In this document: positions 9,551 to 18,251 of the stretch, in pieces | Layout: each line of letters begins with the position of its first letter | How positions within the stretch are numbered: position 1 is the first letter of the stretch | NCBI GenBank assembly: GCA_009176605.1 | Contig: SEYY01018492.1 | Location: 82,501 to 102,500, forward strand | Length of the DNA: 20,000 bases | Origin: Armadillidium nasatum | Lineage: Eukaryota > Arthropoda > Malacostraca > Isopoda > Armadillidiidae | Direction of reading: 5' to 3' | Notes under the pieces: generated by a model | The model's database searches: none | Seen by the model: the letters and a program-made list of their open reading frames with translations, nothing else | What the model was told of the DNA's origin: nothing | Program-made: the position numbers and the translations under genes

Positions 9551-9780
9551 TAACAAACATTAAAATTTGGAAATAATATTTATAATATTATTATTTTCAT
9601 TTTAAAGCTTTACGTTGCTGTTAAATAAAATTTTCTTTCAAAAGAAAACATCTCAATAGGAAATGTTAATTCCAATAGGAAACTTTAAAGGGTATCCAAG
9701 CAAATTCGTATGAAAAGTTGAGAAACGATTTTTAAAAATTATGTTATGATCTAGATGATCTCTATAAATATTTTAGACCC
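9551..9780. other. AT-rich gap, no gene seen
   Basis: No open frame or recognisable element. A small tandem CAATAGGAAA occurs twice near 9654 and 9674. Confidence 0.45.
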
Positions 9781-9786
9781 TTTTAC

Positions 9787-10060
9787 GGTTCACAGACCCC
9801 TGGACCCCGGATTCGAGCCAAATTCAGCAGCACTGAACCTCAAAGAAAATGGTCAGGAAAGAAAGTGAGGTGAACGCAGCGATTTTGCAAACTCAGGCAA
9901 CTTCCTGAAAACCTTTTTTTGGGGTTCACGGGGCCCCCGCAGGGGCCCCTTCCCCAAACTTGAGGCCAATTTCAATGGGTTGAACACCCCAAAATGATAT
10001 CAGGAAAGAGCGTGAGGTCAATTTGAGCGGAGTGATTTGCTTTGCAAATCAAAATCCCGT
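9787..10060. repeat. GC-rich diverged tandem duplication, about 136-147-bp period
   Basis: Two related units begin GGTTCAC at 9787 and 9923. They share, in order, a C-rich block, a CCAAATTCA/CCAATTTCA block, TGAAC, and a block CAGGAAAGA(A/G)(A/C)GTGAGGT (9854 and 10001). The second unit carries two GGGGCCCC octamers separated by CGCA (9930-9949), able to form a strong hairpin. Noncoding in all frames that I checked. It stands out in base composition from the AT-rich surroundings. Confidence 0.65.
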
Positions 10061-10134
10061 TGTGGCTTAGGTTTCCAGATTTTTTGAAAAGTAGCTAAAT
10101 CTGGCACCAGCCGAAAGTGCGTACCTTACTGCTA

Positions 10135-10136
<2 letters not shown>

Positions 10137-10228
<92 letters not shown>
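10137..10228. repeat. (TA)n tract, about 92 bp, left of the hAT-like element
   Basis: Pure TA repeat ending exactly where the GC-rich terminus GGGACCGACCGGGG begins. With the tract at 11832-11917 it may be one microsatellite split by the insertion. Confidence 0.97.
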
Positions 10229-10231
<3 letters not shown>

Positions 10232-10686
10232 ACCGACCGGGGCTGGAATTTAGCCGGGGCCGGGGCCGGGGTTATGGCCAGTGTTTCCTAAAATTTGTAA
10301 AGAGGGCAAAAGCACTGAAATTTTAGGTTAAGAAAATTAGATATAAGGTTTATTTAATTGTAAGGAAGGAGTAGAATAGGCAAAATTCACTTAAATTAAT
10401 GATTATATGCGTTTTCTCTAAAAAAAATCAGAAAATTACAGTTTTGTATATTTAAAGTTTAAAAGAAGTACAAAAATTAAAAAAAAATTATTCTAATTCA
10501 TAATAGTGATTTAACACGTTTACCTAGGTAAGATCCAAAGGTAAAGTTTGAAAAAATGTAAGATATAAAATTATCAATTTAACCTGTATTTATACATATC
10601 ATTGTTATTTTATTGCTATGTATCAAACTTGTATCATTTAGCTGCATTATTTAAAAATTATTATTTTGTTTATACTTTCAGTCAAT

Positions 10687-10941
10687 ATGGCTAAAAGATC
10701 AGCTTCTGCAATATTTGAATACTTTACAATGTTTCAGGATTGGCTCGAAATAGCTAAATGTAACATCTGCAGTCAGAAAATTAGAAGAGAACCTCCGGGT
10801 GCTACAAGTAAAAAAAATTTCAACCAAATCTTTTTGGAGTATCTAAAATCAAAACACAAAGATGAACATTCACTAGCAGAAAAGGAGCGGTCAAAAGAAA
10901 CAGAAGAGAAAAAAATCTTAATTTTCTTATATTTTCTTTGA
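10687..10941 (+). pseudogene. BED-type zinc finger ORF, N-terminal remnant of a hAT transposase
   Basis: ATG-led frame of 84 codons. It contains SAIFEYFTMF, then C25-NI-C28, a GATSKKNF turn and LEYLKSKHKDEH with H57 and H61, followed by a charged tail. Spacing and aromatic residues match a BED finger, which binds DNA at transposon ends. The first His ligand expected in the L-x-x-H-L-K segment is a tyrosine (Y52), so zinc binding may be impaired. The frame stops soon after the charged tail, and the RNase-H-like catalytic domain of hAT is absent. A TTTATACTTTCAG just before the ATG looks like a splice acceptor, suggesting this was a coding exon with its start near the exon border. Confidence 0.6.
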
Positions 10942-11750
10942 AATTTTTTTTATTGTTTGACTGATTGAGCTGAAATTTTCAAAGTATGTGAATTTTTTCA
11001 CGAAGTTCTGAGTTGATTTTGAGCATTTTTTTGAGTCTATAAAAACTTATTTGGACCCAAAGTTGAAAAAAAGGAATAACTGGGTCAAACCACTGGTCCA
11101 CATGAGCTGAAAATTTAACTGAATACCTTTGCCCCAATTTCTTGCATTGGTGGGAATAGATTTTTGATATCACGTCTAGAAAAAAGTTATAAGCACTTCT
11201 TTGAAAAAATTATTTTTAAAAAAAACGCTACCCTTTTTTTTTTATTTGTGAATATTGTTTAGAAGAGGAACAGGGTAACAATTTTTATTTAGTGCATTTT
11301 TAAATGCCCTTTGTTTGAAGCGAGATATAGCCTCTCAAACTTTGGGAATTTTTGAAATTTGGCCAAAAATGGACCTTTTTGAAGGCTATATCTCAAAACC
11401 AACAAATGTCATCGAATAAAGTACATAGAGGAATTTGTAGCCCCACCCCTTCTCTATACACACCAAAAATAGGAAATGTTATAGTTGAATTTTTAAAAAA
11501 AAGATTTTGTCTGAAAAGGTGGATTTTTTTAGTTCAAAAAATTTCAGCTCATTCTAAAAAGTGGTTTGGCACCGCCATTCTATTGAAAAAGGGTAAAATT
11601 TCTACAAAAAAAAACTTTTAACCGTAATAGACTCGGAAAAACGCTAGAAATGGACTTTTCTTACCAGTAAAAAATCTATATACACTGAAAGTTTCAGCAG
11701 AATCGGCTGAAAATTAATAAAAAAAAAAAAATTGTACAATTTGCCATTTT
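10942..11750. other. Noncoding interior of the hAT-like element with small inverted and dispersed repeats
   Basis: No protein similarity seen in any frame. TGAGCTGAAAWTT occurs at 10966 and 11103 in direct orientation, and at 11539-11551 inverted. A perfect 12-bp inverted repeat GAGATATAGCCT/AGGCTATATCTC lies at 11322-11333 and 11383-11394, with a 49-base loop. Confidence 0.6.
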
Positions 11751-11828
11751 AACCCCGGCCGGCAACCCCGGTTTTCCCTGATTTTTAGCCGGGGCCAGGG
11801 CCTGGGCCAGGGCCGGGTCCCCGGTTGG

Positions 11829-11831
<3 letters not shown>

Positions 11832-11917
<86 letters not shown>
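11832..11917. repeat. (TA)n tract, about 86 bp, right of the hAT-like element
   Basis: Pure TA repeat between the right hAT-like end and the next SINE-like unit. Either the second half of a split microsatellite, or the tail of the minus-strand unit at 11918-12051. Confidence 0.97.
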
Positions 11918-12270
<353 letters not shown>

Positions 12271-12331
12271 GTATTTATATTAGAGATAAATATTACTTCT
12301 TTCATGAATATTACTTCTTTGTTGTAACTGT

Positions 12332-12379
12332 GTAACCCAGGAGCATCCCAGAAAATACCATGTAGCCCCAGTAGAGGTT
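12332..12379 (+). repeat. Dispersed repeat unit A (pair with 12644-12692)
   Basis: About 48 bases, GTAACCCAGGAGC...CATGTAGCCCCAGTAG, roughly 80% alike to the unit at 12644-12692 in the same orientation. The second copy lies between a tRNA-like head and a (TA)n tail, so the unit is probably part of a SINE body. Confidence 0.65.
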
Positions 12380-12469
12380 AAAAGAACCCTCCAATGGATT
12401 CTAATAAGTACCGAGCTGCTACAGCAATTTGAGGAATAAGAGTTCGAAAAATGTTCTACTTTAACTTCG

Positions 12470-12801
<332 letters not shown>

Positions 12802-12904
12802 TCTATGCCAAAACCTCACCATAAATGCATATATAATATTTATTCAATAAGTAATTGCTGGATTAATTTATTAAAGAATCTACCCTTAGCTATTAGCAGA
12901 AGAA

Positions 12905-13296
12905 TGTGATTCTAACACGATGGGTATCCAACACATTTTAATATTGTTGTACGAAATCACCTGGATGTTCAATTTCCAAATTTATGGATAGGACGGAAAA
13001 GTCAGAATAGTCCAGTATCTTGTCCTGTGAAGTCACCAGATATGAATACTCTTGATTTCTATTATTGGGGGTACATGAGGAGCTTTACTTATGACAAACC
13101 TGCTGAACCAGAGGACAACATCGTAGCAAGATTTGCAGTTGCTTCTGGAGACATTTCAGAGATGCAAAGTTTCTTGATTTCCAATCATGTGCCTACTCTC
13201 ACCCTTTATCTGCATTACCTAATAGACCAAACATTTACGAACACATGTGTGCAATATAAAATGTGTCCATCTTGCTCTTCCCAACTCACCCTTTAA
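12905..13296 (+). pseudogene. Tc1/mariner-type (DDE) transposase, C-terminal remnant
   Basis: In one frame I read stop-F-stop-HDG (12907-12924) and THFNIVVRNHLDVQFPNLWI (12932-12991), then KSPDMNTLDFYYWGYMRS (13030-13083) and EDNIVARFAVASGDI. HDG and SPD...LDF..WG are the second and third catalytic regions of the IS630/Tc1/mariner DDE transposases found in many arthropod genomes. Both Asp codons (12919 and 13039) survive, with 39 residues between them. Two stops sit just before HDG, where Trp and Gln are usual. The first catalytic region and the DNA-binding half are missing. The open frame ends at a TAA, 14 bases before the presumed terminal repeat. Confidence 0.75.
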
Positions 13297-13310
13297 TTTT
13301 GTACCAATAA

Positions 13311-13329
13311 TTTTGGAACACTTTGTATA
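13311..13329 (-). repeat. Presumed right terminal inverted repeat of the mariner/Tc1-type element
   Basis: TTTTGGAACACTTTGTATA follows the transposase remnant closely. It resembles the TTTTGGGACACCCTGTATA-like ends of arthropod elements of this type. The matching left end is not in the window, so the element is 5'-truncated. Confidence 0.5.
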
Positions 13330-13344
13330 TATATTTATATATTT

Positions 13345-14135
13345 TTAACTGTAATTTATATCGTCTTTGTCTTCTAATTCAACCTTTCCTTCTTGCTGAA
13401 AACGCGCTTATTCACGCCCGTACGAGTGACAATCAAAACTTCTGCTTCCGAGTTAATTTTTTTCCTATCAGAATCAACAGTTTCCTCCTCTACAAGTATG
13501 CGCTAATTTATCTTTTGCCAAAGAGGAGGACCCCTCTGAAATCCTATAACTATATTTTATCTCTTTAACTTTCTATCTTTTCAAAGTATTTGAATCTATC
13601 CTTTGCGGAAAGTTTCAAAACATTTTTGATCATCCAATGTTATTTCAGGACGCCAGTATTGCTTCCGTAGAGAAAGCTGGTGATTTTCATTAATTTTTTA
13701 ATTTTTTCTTCGCATTTCGGTGAATCTTGTGCTGATATATTAAAAACTTTCGACAGGATCCAGAACAGAGCTTTGATTTATAGACTTCCTTCCTACTATA
13801 TCTATAATTCTCTCTACAGCCTTCTCTCTGACCTTCTCTCTGTCGTTCTACTGCACCTGTCATAGGCAGCCATTGCTATTCATATAAATCTTTCAGAATT
13901 GGTGTTTCTCAAAGTTTTATTCTATCAGCATTTAGTCACTGATATCTTAGTGTCACTACTTATATTGACGATTCCAATCTTCATTACTCATTTTAAATTT
14001 TAAAAAAACCACAAGGAAGAAAATAGCTAATGCTAAAAATGTGGTATTCGGGCCGCTAACTTCAATCATTCTAGTATCTCTAGCTGAGGCAATGAAAAAA
14101 CATGGCTTTTCTCAAAGCCTCAAGATCAAGGGTTC
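13345..14135 (+). pseudogene. Jockey-like LINE fragment, heavily decayed reverse transcriptase (copy 1)
   Basis: It aligns by eye with the better-preserved LINE at 16410-17120. The order is NLYRLCLLIQPFLLAENALI, PKRRTPLKSYNY, a CRSTGD-like patch (near 13655-13680), KTFDRIQNRALIYRLPSYYI (motif A region, near 13743), and a recognisable but shifted GVSQ (near 13900). Then come YIDDSNLHYSF (motif C, near 13964-13996) and SISS-stop-G (near 14076). The distance between motif C and the SISSWG-like patch matches the intact copy. Many frameshifts and stops; endonuclease and C-terminus absent. It is the oldest-looking of the three LINE copies. The right edge is uncertain. Confidence 0.7.
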
Positions 14136-14462
14136 CTTCTTCTTTCTTAGTAGTGTTTTATACAAATAGCAAGTAGTTGAAATGAGGAAATATTTTATAA
14201 AAATTGTGTTGTAATACAGTTATCAAAAGACTTTTAGATACATAATGCCGAATGGAAAAGCAAAATATTGTTTAAAGAATTGCAAAATCTACCAGGTTCA
14301 ACTTTAAATTACTTCAAAAACATGATTTTAAAAAGTTCAATATTTATTAAGCTTTGTTAGCAAATATTTTTTTAAATTTTTTTTATCGAAATCTTAGATA
14401 TTTGAAAAATCCTAAGGTATGCAAGTATTAAGTTAAAAAGACGATTATAATATTTAACTCAC
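14136..14462. other. AT-rich, probable intron, no gene seen
   Basis: No frames or repeats recognised. It lies downstream of the splice donor of the minus-strand exon 14463-14575, so it is probably intron. Confidence 0.5.
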
Positions 14463-14575
14463 CAAGTAACAGTGACAAGTGATGCAGTAATTTTTCCCAG
14501 AGTATTCCAATTTTGGATGAATAGACTGACCAACTTCGTATCTTTGACCCAATAAGGAACAACTTTCAGAAGTAC
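14463..14575 (-). CDS. Host exon encoding part of a von Willebrand factor C / chordin-like domain
   Basis: On the minus strand TTTATAAATGTTTTCAG precedes and GTGAGT follows a 113-bp stretch, consensus acceptor and donor sites. After two bases of a split codon it reads 37 codons without a stop: SESCSLLGQRYEVGQ, SIHPKLEYSGKN, then YCITCHCYL. The pattern C-x24-C-x2-C-x-C, with a Gly-x-x-Tyr-x-x-Gly and His-Pro between, is that of VWC (chordin-type CR) domains. These are secreted modules that bind BMP ligands in chordin/sog, chordin-like and related proteins. Entry phase leaves two bases of a codon and exit is at a codon boundary. Partner exons are outside the window or beyond recognition. Which gene it belongs to cannot be told from one exon. 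Confidence 0.7.
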
Positions 14576-14824
14576 CTGAAAACATTTATAAAAATTAAAC
14601 TTTATTTCTTTATGTTTTGTGAAGAATTAGAGGAATATAGTAGGAAAGAAATTTATGTCCTGAACTAAAAAATAATTTCGAATGATCTTCGCAAATTTTA
14701 TTCTCGTTTAATTATCATCTCCGTTGCTACTATGCTTTAGAGAAAAATATAAATGACCAATAAATATTATAAACCATAAGTTACTTAAATGAATACCGTT
14801 ACCTCGAAAATTCAGTTAAAATGC
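14576..14824. other. AT-rich, probable intron upstream of the VWC exon
   Basis: Contains the polypyrimidine-rich run before the acceptor AG. Nothing else recognised. Confidence 0.5.
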
Positions 14825-14908
<84 letters not shown>

Positions 14909-14936
14909 TATTTATATATATATATATATATATATA
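14825..14936. repeat. Interrupted (TA)n tract
   Basis: TA repeat broken by TACATA near 14835 and by GTATATTTA near 14905. It directly precedes the 5' end of the LINE at 14941. Confidence 0.95.
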
Positions 14937-14943
14937 TTTTTAA

Positions 14944-15907
14944 ATGCCTAATTTGAGTGTTCGTGGGGCTGGGCGTAGACGGGGACTTTCTATTACCTTT
15001 GCTAACGTTCGTGGCCTTCGATCTAATCTCGCGTCTGTTGAACACTACCTCACTACCTCTCTTCCTAACCTTTTACTTCTGTCTGAGACCCAGCTGGATA
15101 GGGATTCTTTCTCTAGCAATCTTAATGTCTCTAACTACAACTTTTTTCACAATTTCCGTCTAAATGGTGGAGTCTGTGCCTATATTAACATTAACACTCC
15201 TGTGACACGTCTCGTAAATCTAGAATCTCCTAATTTTCGATGTTTTATGGCTTAAAATCTGTCTTCCTACTACTACAATTATCTTGTGCTTCTGCTACTG
15301 CTCCCCTAATGGAACAGATTTTCCAGTCTTTTTTCAATATCTTACTACTACTCACGAGACTGTCACTTCTTCTCATCCAAATGCTGAGGTCCTCTATTTA
15401 GGGGATTTCAACGTACACCACACTGAGTGGTTGGGTTCCTCTCATACTGATACAGGTGGGAGGGAGGCCAATTCATTCAGCATTCTTAACAATCTGGAGC
15501 AGTTGATTAGGGAACCCACACACATTCCAGATCGTCCTAACCAATTCTTGAATACACTTGATTTATGCTTCACCACTACTCCTTCTAGTTATAAATACAC
15601 CATTTTCCCTCCTATTGGTAACTCTGACCATAATCTTATAGCTCTTAGTTATAATGCTTTCTCTCCAACAGCTCCACCATGCCCTAAAACGTACTTTCTG
15701 GCACTTTAATCGGGCTAATTGGGGGGCAATGCGCCGCTTCTTTGCTAACTATCATTGGAATGAATCTTGCTTTGTCTCGGGGGACGCTTCTGTCTCTGCT
15801 GAAAAGGTAGGGGCAGTAATCCTTGAAGGGATGGGCAGATTCATTCCATCTTCAACTAAATCTTTTTCTCCTCAAAATCCATGGTTCGATGGCAATTGTT
15901 CTCTTTT
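14944..15907 (+). pseudogene. LINE copy 2 endonuclease domain (frameshifted)
   Basis: An apurinic-type endonuclease in three frames. First frame: MPNLSVRGAGRRRGLSITFA, NVRGLRSN and LLLLSETQLD (the metal-binding Glu) to about 15238. Second frame: DVLWLKICLPTTTIILCFCY, GDFNVHHTEW (15401-15430) and the catalytic GNSDHNLIAL (15617-15646). Third frame from about 15690: RTFWHFNRANWGAMRRFF to NPWFDGNCS. Each junction is a single small indel. The catalytic Asp-Phe-Asn and Ser-Asp-His residues are present. Known role: nicking target DNA for target-primed reverse transcription. As it stands it cannot be made as one protein. Confidence 0.88.
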
Positions 15908-15989
15908 CCCTCCGGGAGAGAGACAATGCTTATCGTGAATGGAAAAACTCTCCTTCTCCTATCACTCTTGCTAATTTTCATTCAGCTCC

Positions 15990-17827
15990 GGAATCGTTGC
16001 AGGGATGTTCTTCGACGGACTAAGCGTACTTTCATTAAAAGGAAGTGCGCTGACCTCCATGGCTCTCCTACTGATAAAAATTTCTGGCCTCTTGTCAAAA
16101 ATATCTCTAACAACTTCTGTAAATCTGCCTTTCCTCCTCTTATTCGCTCTGATGGTTCTGTAGCTAATACTCCTTCTGAAAAGGCTAATCTCTTCGGCCT
16201 CCTTTTTTCATCTAATTCCACCCTGCTCGATTCTGGCATCCCTCCTCCTACTCCTTCTCCTCTCAGGTGTCCCATGCCTCTACCTATAATTACTCATGAT
16301 CGGGTGCATGGGATCCTGAAATCTATGAACGTCAGGAAGGCCAGTGGCCCGGATGGCATTCCCCCTCGTGTTCTGAGGGAGTGTGCTTCCGAGTTGGCCC
16401 CTGTCCTCGTTCAGCTCTACTCTCTATGCCTTAATACTAATACTTTTCCTCTATGCTAGAAGCGTGCGTTGGTTCAGCCGATCCCGAAAAAAGGTAGCCG
16501 TTCTGACCCTTCTAACTATCGACCTATAGCTCTCACTTGTGTTCTATCTAAAATTTTTGAAACTCTCCTTAACTCTCATTTCCTGGATCATTTGGAGTCT
16601 CATTCTCTTCTCTCTGATCACCAGTATGGCTTTCGTCGCTTGAGGTCAACTGGTGACATACTTTCCTATCTTACTGATCTATGGTCTTCTGCCCTTAGGG
16701 ACTTCGGGGAGTCTTGTGTGGTGGCGCTTGACATATCCAAGGCTTTCGACCGGGTATGGCATGCGTCACTGCTCTCTAAGCTCCCTTCCTTTGGGTTTCC
16801 TCCTTCTCTTTGCTTACTCTTGTCTAGTTTTCTCTCAGATCGTTCCATTTCGGCAGTTGTAGATGGAGCGACCTCTTCCTCCTTTTCTGTCAACTGTGGT
16901 GTTCCTCAGGGTTCTGTTTTATCTCCAACCTTATTCTTACTTTTCATCAACGATCTTCTCCACTGCACTTCTAACTCTGTTCACTCTTATGCTGATGATT
17001 CAACTCTATATTCTTCTACTCACTTCAAATATGCTCCCTCTTTTGCTTCTAGAGTTGCTTCTCGTCTTCAACTTTCCGATTCTATTCTTGCCGATCTGGA
17101 TGGAATTTCCCGGTGGGGACATAGCAACCTTGTGAAATTCAACTCTTTAAAAACTCAACTTCTTTACATCTCCCTCTCAAAAACACCTCCTAACTTTCCT
17201 ATCCTCTTCGATGGCTCTCCCGTCTCACCTGTAAATAACATTAACATTCTTGGTCTAAACATAAACAACAAACTGTCTTGGAAACCACATATCACAATGG
17301 TTGTTAAATCTGCCTCTAAGAAGCTGGGAGTTCTGTTCAGGTTGCGAGATTTTTTTTCTTCTGAGCAGTTACTCCAGATATATAAGGGTCTTTTTCGCCC
17401 TTGTATGGAGTACTGTTCTCACATTTGGGGGGGCTCTGGCTCCTCCTCTCTTCTGGATAGGGTTGAGTCAAAAGCTATGAGATTAATAAACTGTCCCCTA
17501 CTTTCAAACTCTCTTGACCCTCTGTCCCTGCGACGTGACGTTGGCGCGCTATCTCTTTTCTACAAGTACTACAATGGCAGGTGCTCGAGGGAATTGGCCT
17601 CTCGCATTCCTCCACCGTTGCGTCGTCCTCGTTGCACGAGGGGTGCCCTGCTTTCGCACCAATTTTGTGTGGACGTAGGAAATCCCAGGCTAGCCCGTTG
17701 TGGTACCTCCTTCTTTCCAGCCACCTCTATTCTGTGGAATTCTCTACCATCTTCTATTTTTCCAACTGTATTTAATCTTCCACTCTTTAAGTCTTCCGTC
17801 TGCGCCCACCTGAGGGCTGTGCGTTAG
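15990..17827 (+). CDS. LINE copy 2 reverse transcriptase and C-terminal domain (one nonsense codon)
   Basis: One reading frame from about 15990 to the TAG at 17827, broken only by a TAG at 16457-16459 in the LC-stop-KRALVQ context, where family members have Trp. Motifs: KASGPDGIPPRVL, PIPKKGSRSDPSNYRPIALT, DHQYGFRRLRSTGD, motif A VALDISKAFDRVWH (from about 16721), motif B GVPQGSVLSPTLFLLFINDL, motif C SYADDSTLY (16985-17011) with both Asp intact, GISRWGHSNLVKFN, and the C-terminal SKKLGVLFRLRDFF, CMEYCSHIWGG and FFPATSILWNSLP. The 452 codons after the nonsense codon are fully open and hold all catalytic residues. Start in the native element would be at the endonuclease. Stop read-through or suppression would be needed for a full polymerase. 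Confidence 0.92.
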
Positions 17828-17904
17828 GTGTGTGTATTTGTGTGTTTTGTCCTTGTGTGTGTGCCCCCTCCGTGAGAAGGGCTCTGCCGTGAGTGGTGGC
17901 CTTT

Positions 17905-17906
<2 letters not shown>
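17828..17906 (+). other. LINE copy 2 3' UTR
   Basis: A short GTGT-rich run, then CCCCCTCCGTGAGAAGGGC and a GTGAGTGGTGGCC segment, up to the (TA)n tract. No poly(A) tail or AATAAA is seen. The (TA)n tract sits where a poly(A) tail would normally be. Confidence 0.6.

Positions 17907-17945
<39 letters not shown>
17907..17945. repeat. (TA)n tract, about 39 bp, at the LINE 3' end
   Basis: Pure TA repeat directly after the LINE 3' UTR. Probable 3' tail of the element. Confidence 0.95.
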
Positions 17946-17947
<2 letters not shown>

Positions 17948-18180
17948 TTTCGCGTTTCATATTCTCAGAGGGTCTTTAGTGTACCCTTGAGTCACAATGA
18001 AGTGCCAATGCTCCCACAGTCTTTCTCCCTTCTTCCCATGTATTTTACAAAATTTATAAGCGCTTACACCTACATTACCTATTAAATAAATCAAAATGGA
18101 GAAACACAAATCTGCCATGGATGATCAAAGAGGGGTGAATTCCAAATATAACCCCTCATTCAGTTCTTCTCCTATCACCA
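17946..18180. other. Unassigned sequence between two LINE copies
   Basis: Mixed-composition sequence, no recognisable motif. It may be the 5' UTR or ORF1 end of the following LINE copy, since its ORF2 similarity begins near 18200. Confidence 0.35.
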
Positions 18181-18251
18181 CTTGGGAGCTGGTGGCTTCC
18201 CATGAAGGGGTTGGTAACACGAAGATCTTGTTGCCTTCTTTTTTTCAGTAA
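18096..18251 (+). CDS. 51-residue hypothetical ORF at the 5' side of LINE copy 3
   Basis: ATG to TAA: MEKHKSAMDDQRGVNSKYNP, then a Ser/Thr-rich stretch ending in LLPSFFQ. It overlaps the start of the LINE endonuclease in another frame, which would suit the tail of an ORF1 overlapping ORF2. No zinc knuckle is seen. It could equally be chance. Not recognised. Confidence 0.2.
   Translation: MEKHKSAMDDQRGVNSKYNPSFSSSPITTWELVASHEGVGNTKILLPSFFQ

Larger units (their letters stand above)
10229..11831 (+). mobile_element. hAT-like DNA transposon, internally deleted, inserted in a (TA)n tract
   Basis: The two ends are GC-rich islands in AT-rich DNA. The left end reads GGGACCGACCGGGG. The right end, read inward on the minus strand, gives TGAACCAACCGGGG, an imperfect terminal inverted repeat (ACCGACCGGGG / ACCAACCGGGG). 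Both ends also carry a subterminal TTTAGCCGGGGCC and several GGGGCC-type repeats. A BED-finger ORF inside supports hAT rather than other superfamilies, since hAT transposases commonly start with a BED domain. An 8-bp target duplication cannot be tested, because both flanks are pure TA. About 1.6 kb, with no catalytic transposase domain visible, so it is probably non-autonomous. Confidence 0.6.
14941..17906 (+). mobile_element. Jockey-like non-LTR retrotransposon (copy 2), ORF2 nearly full length
   Basis: Endonuclease followed by reverse transcriptase and a Cys/His-containing C-terminal region, then a roughly 80-bp 3' UTR rich in GTGT and a (TA)n tract. Coding starts almost at the left edge, at ATG 14944. 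No gag-like ORF1 is present, so the copy is either 5'-truncated or of a lineage with one ORF. The protein is of the family often annotated as transposon BS / jockey-like polymerase in arthropods. Reading frame lesions: shifts near 15238, 15690, 15900 and 15990, and one in-frame TAG at 16457. Confidence 0.88.

Noticed and set aside
10117..10326. Open frame of alternating Tyr-Ile across a (TA)n tract (likewise frames at 11941-12305, 12580-12850 and 14812-15045)
   Set aside because: TA repeats have no stop codon in the TAT-ATA frames, so they give spurious Y-I repeats. The flanking residues show no protein family.
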